A stretch of DNA of 26,388 nt from JANFXS01 sp022791155 (GTDB taxonomy: Bacteria; Bacillota; Clostridia; Lachnospirales; Anaerotignaceae). The first letter of the stretch is position 1, and the number at the start of each line of letters is the position of its first letter. Shown here in pieces: positions 1 to 7,995 of the stretch. The stretch spans positions 1 through 26,388 of the forward strand of contig CATJUX010000083.1 of assembly GCA_949743895.1 (NCBI GenBank). The letters are read 5' to 3'. A program made the translations under genes and the position numbers. The notes beneath the pieces are model-generated. The model saw only the letters and a program-made list of their open reading frames with translations. It was not told the origin of the DNA and did no database searches.

Positions 1-14
1 CAATATTCTACATA

Positions 15-43
15 ATTATATAAAATTATTTACTTTTTTACAA
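15..43 (-). promoter_or_regulatory. Candidate sigma-A promoter reading leftward out of the window
   Basis: On the minus strand, a TTGTAA -35 box (38-43) is followed after exactly 17 bases by a perfect TATAAT -10 box (15-20). It lies just beyond the terminator of the vWA operon, so it could drive a gene to the left of this window. The surrounding DNA (1-155) is extremely AT-rich and holds no credible gene, and chance matches are common in such DNA. This is therefore only a candidate. Confidence 0.42.
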
Positions 44-155
44 TATAAAACAAAAAATATATTTACGAAATTATGTCTGTTATATATTAATATCCATTAT
101 TTTTCTATAAATGCAAAAATTATATTATAAATTCAGTGATAAATCAAAATACTAT

Positions 156-196
156 AAAAAAGCCAGTGCTTCATTTTACAAAACACCAGCTTTTTT
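156..196 (-). terminator. Rho-independent terminator of the vWA/ABC operon
   Basis: The arms at 156-168 and 184-196 form a 13-bp stem when read as minus-strand RNA. Two of the pairs are G-U wobbles that would be mismatches in plus-strand RNA. The stem ends in six A-U pairs, so the U run is built into it. It starts 17 bases past the stop codon of the double-vWA gene, which fits the end of the operon. Confidence 0.8.
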
Positions 197-212
197 ATAA
201 ACATTGCTTATA

Positions 213-2933
213 CTATTTCCTTTTGTTCTTGCTTTTTATGAGCATTTCAACTGTTGAGTTTGTTTCAACATTTTCTTCTTTTTTCTTTTTCACGTTTTCT
301 TTGGATGTTCTTGTTTCAAATTCATTTTTTTCCAAATTCAACTTGACATTTGGCACAGTTTTGCGGACAAAATATTTTGACAAAAATTTCTCAATGCTGT
401 CACTCAACACTGCAAACCTTCTAAAGGCTATCTCAAAAAGAAACAATATCACAGCAATGGAAACAAGCGGTGTGAAAAGCTCCCTTGTTTCATAAACTGT
501 TTTAACATGGGCTTCAAATGCTTCTTCTGGCCCGTTCAGTATGCGGCCGCCTGTTTTTGATGTGAGTTTTTCAATCAAGCTTCTTCCCTGACTGATATTT
601 CTTATATCATACTCCTTGGGATATGGTATGCTGAAACCGCCTCTTTCAACCTTTTGACTTCCATCCTCCATTTCTTTCAAAAGACTAATAATATAGCCTC
701 CTTCACTCATTTCTTCTGTTTTTCCCTCATAAACTCCTGGTGAAACTGAATCCATTTCAACTCTCACTTCGCTGTTGTCTGCTCCTGCTATAACTGCCGA
801 AACACTTTTAATTCCACTTTCATATGGCATTTCGGCTTTCACAGTTGTCACATTTCCATTTTTGTATGCTGAAAAAACAACCTCCTGAGAAACATTCGAG
901 CGCATTATCCATGATATTGTGTTCCTCAAAATTTCTGCTCCAACATCACTGTTCAGCCACTGACCGCTCCAGTTTCCATCAACATCACTGCACCATGCCG
1001 CCGTGCGCCCCAAACCATACTGCCATGATGCAAGAATAGGTTCATCATTGTCGCTTTTAAGAATCACATCAGCTCTTGGCTTTGGCACTGTTCTCACATA
1101 TCCCCTAAGCATGGCCGTTTCATCAACACCGTTCAAAATGGCACTTGCATCTCCGGCTTTTGGATAAAAATCGGCATTTCTAATGAATTCCTTTCCTGCA
1201 ATATTCGTTTCCTTCGCAAAAATTTGAGGAAGATCAGTGAAAGCATTTGTAAAATAGTATCTTCCCCCGCCACTCTCAGCAAGCATATTCAAAAGTGATG
1301 TGTCGGCCCCACTCCCAACAGCCACTGTGGAAAGAGTGATTCCGTTTTCGCGCATGTCATTCAAAAGTGATTCATAACCACTTCTCTCTGCTTGTCCATC
1401 GGTCAAAAGTATTATATGTTTTGTTTTGCAGTCAGTTCTGTTCAAAACATCAAAAGCCTCTTTGAGCGCGGGGAATATGCTTGTGCCGCCTCCGGCCTGC
1501 ATAACGCTTATTTTTGAAATTATGTCATCGGCATTTCCCTCAATTTTTTGCATATCAGCATACCAAACTGGTTTGTCATCAAAACCAATCACGCCAACAC
1601 TGTCGCCATCTTCCATAACCATGACGGCTCTTGAAGCTGCTTCTTTTGCCATTTCAATCCGCGAAATTCCATAGCTAACATCTGTCATGCTTCCAGATCT
1701 GTCTATAACCATAACCATTCCCAAATCGGGCTTTTCTCCTTCTGTTTCAATGTCCATGTCCACAGGGAGTATCTCCTCAAGAATTGTTCCTCCATATTCA
1801 CCAGGGCCATATGAGTTTTCACCGCCTGTGCTCAAAAATCCGCCGCCTGTGGTTTTGACAAAACTTTCAAGAGCCAACAGAAAATTTTTGCTAACATTTT
1901 CTGCTGAAACATCTGCCATTATGACAGCGTCAAATCTGTTGAGAGTTTCAACACTTTCAGGCACCTGTGACTGACGCATTAACTCAGTTCTAATTTTCGA
2001 GCTTTCCAAAAGCTTTTCAATCTGCTCTCCACTTCCATTTTCATTTTCCACAATCAAGACAGAGGGTGTGTCTTCAATATATGTGTAACTATAAGCAACA
2101 TTATTTTCATAATATGTGTCTCTATCAACCTCAATCTCGCACCTGTATATTATCCCGCCGCCTTCATCAGAAATGTCTGAAAACAAAAAATTATTTTCCC
2201 CTCTTCTCAAAACAACGCTTTCTTCAACAGCCAAATTACTTCCTTTATAAATTCTAAGAACACCTTCCGTTTCTTCCAAGCTTTCAACCGAAACCTCTAT
2301 GTCATACATGGTGTTCTTGTCCATATATCCAGGCGTTGATATTCCGCTGACCTGAACTTCATGCTCCAAATTGCCCTCAAGCATGAACGCATCAACAGTG
2401 AGCCCACCGTTCAAAAGGCTTAAAGCGCTTTTTTCTGCATTGCCCTGTGTCTCAATTCCATCTGTTATGAGTATTATTCTTTTGTCTGAATTCCCATTTA
2501 TAACAGATAATGAGGCTTTCAATGCTTTTTCAATGTCAGTGGCTTCTCTGTCAACATATGATGTGAAATTTTCAACAAACACCTCTTTTGCCGGGCTGAC
2601 TTCAACAACTGCATCACCGCCAAAGGCTATAATTCCGGCATAATCTTTCTCGCTTTTGTTTCCAACGGCTTTTTTTATAAAATCTTCGGCCATTCCCTCG
2701 TTTCCATATATGCTGTCAGAAACATCTGCGGCAAAAATTGTGGTTGTTGTGTCTGTATACACATCAATCCCCATTCCAGCCAATGCAAATATAAGAAAAG
2801 AAATTATGATGCTTCTGATGCCAATTATAAAACATTTTTTGAAATTCCTGTTTCTTTTAGAGATACACAAAATATACCCAATGAATATTGGAATTAGTAA
2901 AAGCATAAAAGGTTTTGTGAAACTAATTCCCAC
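213..2933 (-). CDS. Membrane protein with two von Willebrand factor A domains flanking a GATase-like segment
   Basis: This 906-residue membrane protein is the last gene of the envelope operon. Two N-terminal membrane helices (about residues 8-50) precede a first vWA domain whose metal site reads DVSDS from residue 70, fitting DxSxS. A middle segment with a Gly-rich patch (GGGFLSTGGENSYG) looks like the glutamine-amidotransferase-like fold often paired with vWA in this protein type. A second vWA domain has a canonical DRSGSM site from residue 411. One membrane helix lies near residues 826-845, before a basic, Lys-rich cytoplasmic tail. The start is GTG, overlapping the end of the preceding vWA gene by 11 bases, and the ribosome site is weak. 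vWA domains bind protein ligands through a divalent metal. The partner here is unknown, but the neighbouring BatA-like protein is the obvious candidate. Confidence 0.82.
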   Translation of the reverse strand: MGISFTKPFMLLLIPIFIGYILCISKRNRNFKKCFIIGIRSIIISFLIFALAGMGIDVYTDTTTTIFAADVSDSIYGNEGMAEDFIKKAVGNKSEKDYAGIIAFGGDAVVEVSPAKEVFVENFTSYVDREATDIEKALKASLSVINGNSDKRIILITDGIETQGNAEKSALSLLNGGLTVDAFMLEGNLEHEVQVSGISTPGYMDKNTMYDIEVSVESLEETEGVLRIYKGSNLAVEESVVLRRGENNFLFSDISDEGGGIIYRCEIEVDRDTYYENNVAYSYTYIEDTPSVLIVENENGSGEQIEKLLESSKIRTELMRQSQVPESVETLNRFDAVIMADVSAENVSKNFLLALESFVKTTGGGFLSTGGENSYGPGEYGGTILEEILPVDMDIETEGEKPDLGMVMVIDRSGSMTDVSYGISRIEMAKEAASRAVMVMEDGDSVGVIGFDDKPVWYADMQKIEGNADDIISKISVMQAGGGTSIFPALKEAFDVLNRTDCKTKHIILLTDGQAERSGYESLLNDMRENGITLSTVAVGSGADTSLLNMLAESGGGRYYFTNAFTDLPQIFAKETNIAGKEFIRNADFYPKAGDASAILNGVDETAMLRGYVRTVPKPRADVILKSDNDEPILASWQYGLGRTAAWCSDVDGNWSGQWLNSDVGAEILRNTISWIMRSNVSQEVVFSAYKNGNVTTVKAEMPYESGIKSVSAVIAGADNSEVRVEMDSVSPGVYEGKTEEMSEGGYIISLLKEMEDGSQKVERGGFSIPYPKEYDIRNISQGRSLIEKLTSKTGGRILNGPEEAFEAHVKTVYETRELFTPLVSIAVILFLFEIAFRRFAVLSDSIEKFLSKYFVRKTVPNVKLNLEKNEFETRTSKENVKKKKEENVETNSTVEMLIKSKNKRK

Positions 2934-4692
2934 GCCACTTCACCCGCCATTCCAATGCCAAAATAATAAGTGCTGCAATCACAAAAACATTTTTCAAGCT
3001 CTTTCCAGTTTTAACTTTGGTTTTAACTTCATTTTCATAAGATACATCTTTCCCAATTTCCATGTCACTCTCGCCTTCCGTAACTGGGTTCACAGCAAAA
3101 TAAGCTTTGTCTTCTCCGTCAGAACTTTTTTCAGATATAGTATACACTCCAATTTCATCTGTATCACTAAATATTTTTTCATAATATGCAATGTCATATA
3201 CATTTCCTGATGGAGAAATAATCTCTGTTTTTTCGCTTTTTGGCGAAAGCTGGAGCTCTGCTTTTTGACCTGCAAAAAGCTCTCCTTCAGTTTTCAGTCC
3301 TCCAACTGAAAAATAGTTCATAACATTATATATCAGTATAGGGAACTCCTTTTTCAGCGGAAAGTCTGAATTGTGAATGTCAAACCCAATCACAAATGTT
3401 TTAATTCCATTTTCATCTCCTGCATATGCAAGCGTTTCATCTTTGCATTTCAAAACAGTTTCAGCCCAATTGGGAACCATTAGGCTTGAAGCAGCCTTGA
3501 CAGAAAAAGAAAGATTTTCTGCGTTCTCGCCAAATATTCCACTTGAAATTGTTACATCGTCAAAGTCATATTCACCTTTTTTATATGCAAAGCTTTCGCC
3601 AGGATTTATAACCATTATATGTCCATCTTTTGGCATTTCTTCAGGAACATCACCATCAAATATATATATATCATAGCCCGAGAGCTCGCCACTGCTTTCT
3701 TTCTTTTTATAAAGCTCAATTCCTTCCGTAAGCATAATGGCTTTTTCAAGAAATATATTCCCTTTTGTCACAAGCAGCGCTCTTTTTATGTTTGATTTTG
3801 GGGGAATATATGTAAAACTGTTGTCCTCGGAAAGTATGTCATCAACAAGTATTTTCGCTGTTATAGAATTATATTTTGAAACATCTGCACTAAATATAAC
3901 ATCAGCGCTGCTGCCGTTTCCTCGAAGTTCAACATCTTTTGTGTCTATAATGACTCCATCGCCAAATATTGCAACTGGCACTGTGCTGTTTGACATTCCA
4001 TGGCTTTCGACTTTCACAAGTATATTTCCGCCGTTCTCACTCACAAGTTTCACAGCATAGTTCTCACCGCTTTTTCCGTATATACGAACAGCCATATTTT
4101 CAAATTCCGTTTCAACATCACTGTCTGTAAAAACGTAAACATTGCTCTTTTCTTCACTTTGAAGAAGATTTATAATATAGACAAGTGCTTCTTCATCGCG
4201 ACCTGAATATGTCTGTTTCACTGACAAAACAGCGTTGGAGGCTGCTCGTTTTGCATCAGTTCGTTCAACAACAATTTCTGGTTCGGCGTTCAAATTCACA
4301 ACCGAAAACAAGCATCCATCAGGGGCCTGCTCTATCAGCCGCAAAACATCTTCTTTTGCTTTCTCAAGCCTTGTTGGGCTTTCGTCAGAAGCTGCCATGC
4401 TGAAAGAAGTGTCAAGAACAAACGTATAATCAAGTTTTTCACCATTTGATGAAACAAATGGATTTGTAATGGCGAGCGCCGTAAATGCTGCTGTAATAAT
4501 CTGCAAAAGCATTAATGTATTTCTTTTGAGTTTTTGCCGCCATTTATGGCCTTCACTCTTCTGCACAGCTCTGTTCCAAAGAAGCATGGCTGAAACCTCA
4601 TGCTTCTTAAATTTCTGCTTGAGTATATACATCAACAATATTATAGGCACTGAAAGAAAAGCTATAAATCCCAAAGGGTTTATGAAATTCAT
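2923..4692 (-). CDS. BatA-type vWA domain membrane protein
   Basis: This 589-residue protein begins with a BatA-like N-terminus: a short lead with Asn-Pro near residue 5, a hydrophobic helix, then a basic stretch containing LLWNRAVQK. A second helix around residues 60-80 leads into a vWA domain with the metal-site motif DTSFS. A long beta-rich extracytoplasmic region follows, and a final helix near the C-terminus (VFVIAALIILALEW) returns to a short basic tail. The start is ATG with a strong GGAGGAGG site 5-6 bases upstream, 11 bases after the coiled-coil gene. BatA-family proteins act in envelope-stress or aerotolerance-type clusters, usually beside MoxR and DUF58 proteins, which are missing here. 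Membership of the family is fairly sure; the function is inferred. Confidence 0.8.
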   Translation of the reverse strand: MNFINPLGFIAFLSVPIILLMYILKQKFKKHEVSAMLLWNRAVQKSEGHKWRQKLKRNTLMLLQIITAAFTALAITNPFVSSNGEKLDYTFVLDTSFSMAASDESPTRLEKAKEDVLRLIEQAPDGCLFSVVNLNAEPEIVVERTDAKRAASNAVLSVKQTYSGRDEEALVYIINLLQSEEKSNVYVFTDSDVETEFENMAVRIYGKSGENYAVKLVSENGGNILVKVESHGMSNSTVPVAIFGDGVIIDTKDVELRGNGSSADVIFSADVSKYNSITAKILVDDILSEDNSFTYIPPKSNIKRALLVTKGNIFLEKAIMLTEGIELYKKKESSGELSGYDIYIFDGDVPEEMPKDGHIMVINPGESFAYKKGEYDFDDVTISSGIFGENAENLSFSVKAASSLMVPNWAETVLKCKDETLAYAGDENGIKTFVIGFDIHNSDFPLKKEFPILIYNVMNYFSVGGLKTEGELFAGQKAELQLSPKSEKTEIISPSGNVYDIAYYEKIFSDTDEIGVYTISEKSSDGEDKAYFAVNPVTEGESDMEIGKDVSYENEVKTKVKTGKSLKNVFVIAALIILALEWRVKWRGN

Positions 4693-4703
4693 TTTTCCTC
4701 CTC

Positions 4704-6197
4704 CTATTTCTCAAGCTCAGAAAAATAATCAGCCACAAGTTTTTTCATTCCATAAGGAACTGTCGACTCATCAATGCTTCTAAGCGCCTCTGTTTTATAA
4801 TCTCCCAAAATTTCGTCATAAGGCACAAGCTCCCCATCGCTTCCTTGAGTGCGATGAACTGTCATTTCTTTTTGCCCACCATCATTTTCAGCACCGCCAA
4901 CTTGCGTGTCATATCCCGCTTTATTCTCGGCTTCTCTTGAAAATTCTTCTTCTGTTTCAACATGGCCTTGCCCCCATCCCGAACCTTTTCCATTCCCTTG
5001 TCCGGCTCCTTGGCTTTGGCCATTCTGACCTTGATTTTGGCTCTGATTTTGGCCTTGTCCCTCACCATTTCCCGATGAACCGCTGCCATTTCCCTGAGCA
5101 CTGTTTTTGGAGCTTTCAACGGCCTGTGATGCCTCTGCCAAAGTTTGATTTATATTTTCCACAGCCGATTTCAAGTTTTGTGACTGGCTCACGGCATTTG
5201 TCATTTCTTTCTTGAGCTTGTCAAGCCCATTTGTTGAGCCACTAAAGTTCCCCAAAGCAATTTCGTTTGCATAATTTTCAAGGGCTTCTTTCAATGCTTC
5301 ATCGTCAACGTTTTCTGCTGCATTTTTCAATTGATCCAAAAGTTTTTCCAAATCCTCATTCGAGAGTTTCTGTGCATTTTCATTGAGTTGATTGAGGCTT
5401 TCACCAACATTTTGCTGTTCACCACTGCTCAATGCTTCCATGAGTTTTTGTGCCGAACTCTGCCCTTCAAGGCTTTGTGAAATGCTTTTAATGTCTTTTG
5501 AGCTTCCGGTTTTCTCCAAATTTTTTAGTCTTTGCTGTGCTTCATCAATTTTTTGAATTGCATCTTTTCTTGTTTTCGATTGTTCAAGCGCTTTCACAAC
5601 CGAGTTTATCTCCTTGTTGATGTTCTCAAGCTGAGCATCGTCAATCATTTTTTCACTATTCAAAGTTTTTTTAATTTCCTCAAGCTCTTTTATTTGAGGA
5701 TTGGTCACTTTTCCAATGTCAACAGTGTGAGGATTTTTTATAAACCCTGATGCTATCACAGCCACAAAAAGCAAGGCTGCCATCTTCAGCATTTTGTGAG
5801 AAACTTTGATTTTATAAAGTTTGCCCAAATCTTTTTCCCTTCCCTTATTAAAAGCGTCATTCAAAGCTAAATCATACACACCGCCCTTTTTTCCGCTTTC
5901 CATGATTTCCAATGCTGTTGACAGCCTTTCGTCCATTCCAAGCTTGTCACCGGCTTTTGCCGTTTCACAAAGTGTCACAGGGTTCACAATTATCATTATA
6001 AATGAAATTGCTGTGAAAAACAAAACGACAGCTATAATGATGACATCCATTCCTTTTATATACACAAATTTAGATAAAACTGAAAATATAAATATCACAG
6101 TTAGAGAGGCCGACAACAAACTCAAAAAATATCCCAGCCATTTTTCTATATTAAGTTTTATCTTCAGAGGATAAAGCAACTTTGAGAAGTCCTTCAT
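4704..6197 (-). CDS. Membrane-anchored coiled-coil protein with Gly/Gln-rich linker, unknown function
   Basis: I do not recognise a named family with confidence. The 497-residue product has two N-terminal membrane helices, then a third around residues 135-150. A long charged helical region (about 165-355) follows, rich in Leu, Glu, Lys and Gln and probably coiled coil. Next comes a low-complexity Gly/Gln/Asn/Ser linker (about 365-410). A short conserved-looking C-terminal segment contains PYDEILGDYKTEALRS and ends in LVADYFSELEK. Proteins of this build sit beside BatA-type vWA genes in other Firmicutes, so it is probably a structural part of the same assembly, with a flexible tether between the rod and the C-terminal piece. 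The gene starts 10 bases after the permease stop and ends 11 bases before the BatA-type gene, indicating tight translational coupling. Confidence 0.7.
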   Translation of the reverse strand: MKDFSKLLYPLKIKLNIEKWLGYFLSLLSASLTVIFIFSVLSKFVYIKGMDVIIIAVVLFFTAISFIMIIVNPVTLCETAKAGDKLGMDERLSTALEIMESGKKGGVYDLALNDAFNKGREKDLGKLYKIKVSHKMLKMAALLFVAVIASGFIKNPHTVDIGKVTNPQIKELEEIKKTLNSEKMIDDAQLENINKEINSVVKALEQSKTRKDAIQKIDEAQQRLKNLEKTGSSKDIKSISQSLEGQSSAQKLMEALSSGEQQNVGESLNQLNENAQKLSNEDLEKLLDQLKNAAENVDDEALKEALENYANEIALGNFSGSTNGLDKLKKEMTNAVSQSQNLKSAVENINQTLAEASQAVESSKNSAQGNGSGSSGNGEGQGQNQSQNQGQNGQSQGAGQGNGKGSGWGQGHVETEEEFSREAENKAGYDTQVGGAENDGGQKEMTVHRTQGSDGELVPYDEILGDYKTEALRSIDESTVPYGMKKLVADYFSELEK

Positions 6198-6207
6198 AAA
6201 AACACCC

Positions 6208-7071
6208 TTACTTCCTTTTGCGCAGAGGATTTATTCTAATTGCTGCTATCTTAAGAAATATAACAGAAAACAGCAAATCAGCCACAATGTTAACAGCCCA
6301 CATTGGCACAGGATATGAAACATTGTCGTTATAGTTTAACAAAAATGCATCATATATGTTCACTCCAATCTGAGAATCCATAAGCGAGAAAAAACCTGCT
6401 GCCGGGCTCAAAAACATAAACGCATAAGTTCCACGCACACTGAAGTAATCATATATTTCAAGATAACCGTTAATATATATATTTTGATACATTAAAAACA
6501 TTATCCATGTTCCAAAACACAAAAATCCACACAAAAGATATACAATAACCATTGAAACCATTGTTTTTTTATATATTGATGAAAACATAATTGACATGGC
6601 TCCTGCCATGCAGCTTGTTGCCAGCATAAAAACCGTTGTCATAATTATGTCCAAGATTGGAACTCCACCAAAATAAAACAGAACTGCATAAACCGGCATT
6701 GTTGCAATTATCATCAAAACCACAATTCCTATGCCGCTTATCAACTTTCCAAACACAATTGAAAAAGGCTTCATTTTTGTCACTATAAGCAAATCAAGTG
6801 TCTGTCTCTCCCGCTCACCGCTTATGCTTCCAGCTGTCAAAGCTGGCGTTGTTATCAGTATAAACCCAAGCTGAAACCCTGAAAGCAACGCATAAAGGTA
6901 TACAATATTTTGGGGTTCAAACCCTGAATACATTGAAGACCACATAAAAGTTGATATAAAAAAATATGAAAAAACTGAAATAAATGCCACATATAGACAT
7001 AAAACAGCAAAAATTTTCCAACTTCTCAATGAAGTTCGAGCTTCACGCCTTATTATTGGATTGAGCATCAT
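6208..7071 (-). CDS. ABC-2 type transporter permease
   Basis: This is a membrane subunit of an ABC exporter. A short cytoplasmic N-terminus (LNPIIRREARTSLRSWK) is followed by about six hydrophobic segments. A loop reading SGERERQTLDLLIVTKMKP after the second helix is typical of ABC-2/NatB-like permeases. The start is placed at the ATG of 7069-7071, because a GGAGG lies 8 bases upstream. A start at 7110 would add 13 residues without such a site. With this start the gene overlaps the ATPase gene by 29 bases, and the product is 287 residues. It surely works with the ATPase encoded just upstream. The substrate is unknown; the operon context suggests an envelope component. Confidence 0.85.
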   Translation of the reverse strand: MMLNPIIRREARTSLRSWKIFAVLCLYVAFISVFSYFFISTFMWSSMYSGFEPQNIVYLYALLSGFQLGFILITTPALTAGSISGERERQTLDLLIVTKMKPFSIVFGKLISGIGIVVLMIIATMPVYAVLFYFGGVPILDIIMTTVFMLATSCMAGAMSIMFSSIYKKTMVSMVIVYLLCGFLCFGTWIMFLMYQNIYINGYLEIYDYFSVRGTYAFMFLSPAAGFFSLMDSQIGVNIYDAFLLNYNDNVSYPVPMWAVNIVADLLFSVIFLKIAAIRINPLRKRK

Positions 7072-7993
7072 TTTGTCCGCCTCCCGTAATTTCCATAAAT
7101 ATTTCTTCAAGGTTCCCCTCTTTTTCTTTAAAAGAAATGATAGGTATCCCGGCCGAAACTATACAGCTCAAAACTTGAGAAAGTTCTGTGTCGTCTCCTT
7201 CAAAATCGATTTCAACATTATCTTTGTTTTCGATTATGCTCTCAACATTTGGCATCTCTTTCAAGATTGAAATCAAACCTTGCATATTGTCAACAGGCTT
7301 TATGCCAATTTTCCTTTTTTTGCTTATCATTCTCATTATCTGATGCACAGTCCCCTGTGCCTGCATAATTCCTTTGTCTATTATGCCAACTTCAGTGCAC
7401 ATTTCAGCAAGCTCCGGCAATATATGCGAACTTATTATAATTGTTTTTCCCATAACTCCAAGATTTTTTAATATTTCTTTGAGTTCAACTCTTGCCCTCG
7501 GATCAAGCCCGCTTGCCGGTTCATCAAGCAAAAGCACTTCTGGATCATGAATGAGACTTCGCGCCAAACACAGCCTTTGCTTCATTCCCCTTGAAAGAGA
7601 ATCAACATATGAATCTTTTTTGTCATTCAAATCAACTATTTCAAGAAGATTGTCTATCAGCGATTTTCTGTTTTTATAAGGAATATAATATGTTCCAGCA
7701 TAAAAATCCATATATTCACTGACTTTCAAATTGTCATAAACTCCAAAGAAGTCAGGCATATAACCAATTTTTTCCTTCAAAAGCTTTCTGTCTCTTATCA
7801 AATCACTGCCATCTAAAAGTATGTTGCCGTCTGTAGCTCCCAAAAGTCCCGCCATAATTTTCATCGTTGTTGTTTTTCCTGCCCCATTTGGGCCAACAAA
7901 ACCAAATATCATGCCTTTTTCCAGTTCAAACGACAAGCCCTTCACAGCCATAAACTTGCCGTATGTTTTAACAAGATTATTAACTTTAAGCAT
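7043..7993 (-). CDS. ABC transporter ATP-binding protein
   Basis: This 316-residue nucleotide-binding subunit has every hallmark motif: Walker A GPNGAGKTT (residues 34-42), signature LSRGMKQR (about 132-139), Walker B LLLDEPASGLDP (about 155-166) and the switch histidine in ISSHILPEL. The C-terminal third (about 215-316) is an accessory domain common in ABC-2/NatA-like ATPases. The gene starts 2 bases after the stop of the preceding secreted-protein gene, and its ribosome site (GGAGGGGAG) lies inside that gene's last codons. It would power the permease encoded next. Family assignment is sure; the substrate is not. Confidence 0.93.
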   Translation of the reverse strand: MLKVNNLVKTYGKFMAVKGLSFELEKGMIFGFVGPNGAGKTTTMKIMAGLLGATDGNILLDGSDLIRDRKLLKEKIGYMPDFFGVYDNLKVSEYMDFYAGTYYIPYKNRKSLIDNLLEIVDLNDKKDSYVDSLSRGMKQRLCLARSLIHDPEVLLLDEPASGLDPRARVELKEILKNLGVMGKTIIISSHILPELAEMCTEVGIIDKGIMQAQGTVHQIMRMISKKRKIGIKPVDNMQGLISILKEMPNVESIIENKDNVEIDFEGDDTELSQVLSCIVSAGIPIISFKEKEGNLEEIFMEITGGGQNDAQSNNKA

Positions 7994-7995
7994 TT

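Noticed and set aside
136..495. A 119-codon open frame on the plus strand
   Set aside because: It lies opposite the double-vWA gene over most of its length, has no ribosome site and reads as low-complexity Phe/Ser/Leu, as expected of the reverse strand of a Lys/Glu-rich tail.
4960..5100. Short tandem DNA repeats that might be a CRISPR-like or satellite array
   Set aside because: They are the irregular codons of the Gly/Gln-rich linker in the 497-residue protein, without constant spacers or repeat units.
7072..7110. Longer start for the ABC permease at 7110
   Set aside because: The added 13 codons lie inside the ATPase gene and lack a ribosome site, while the ATG at 7071 has GGAGG at ideal spacing.
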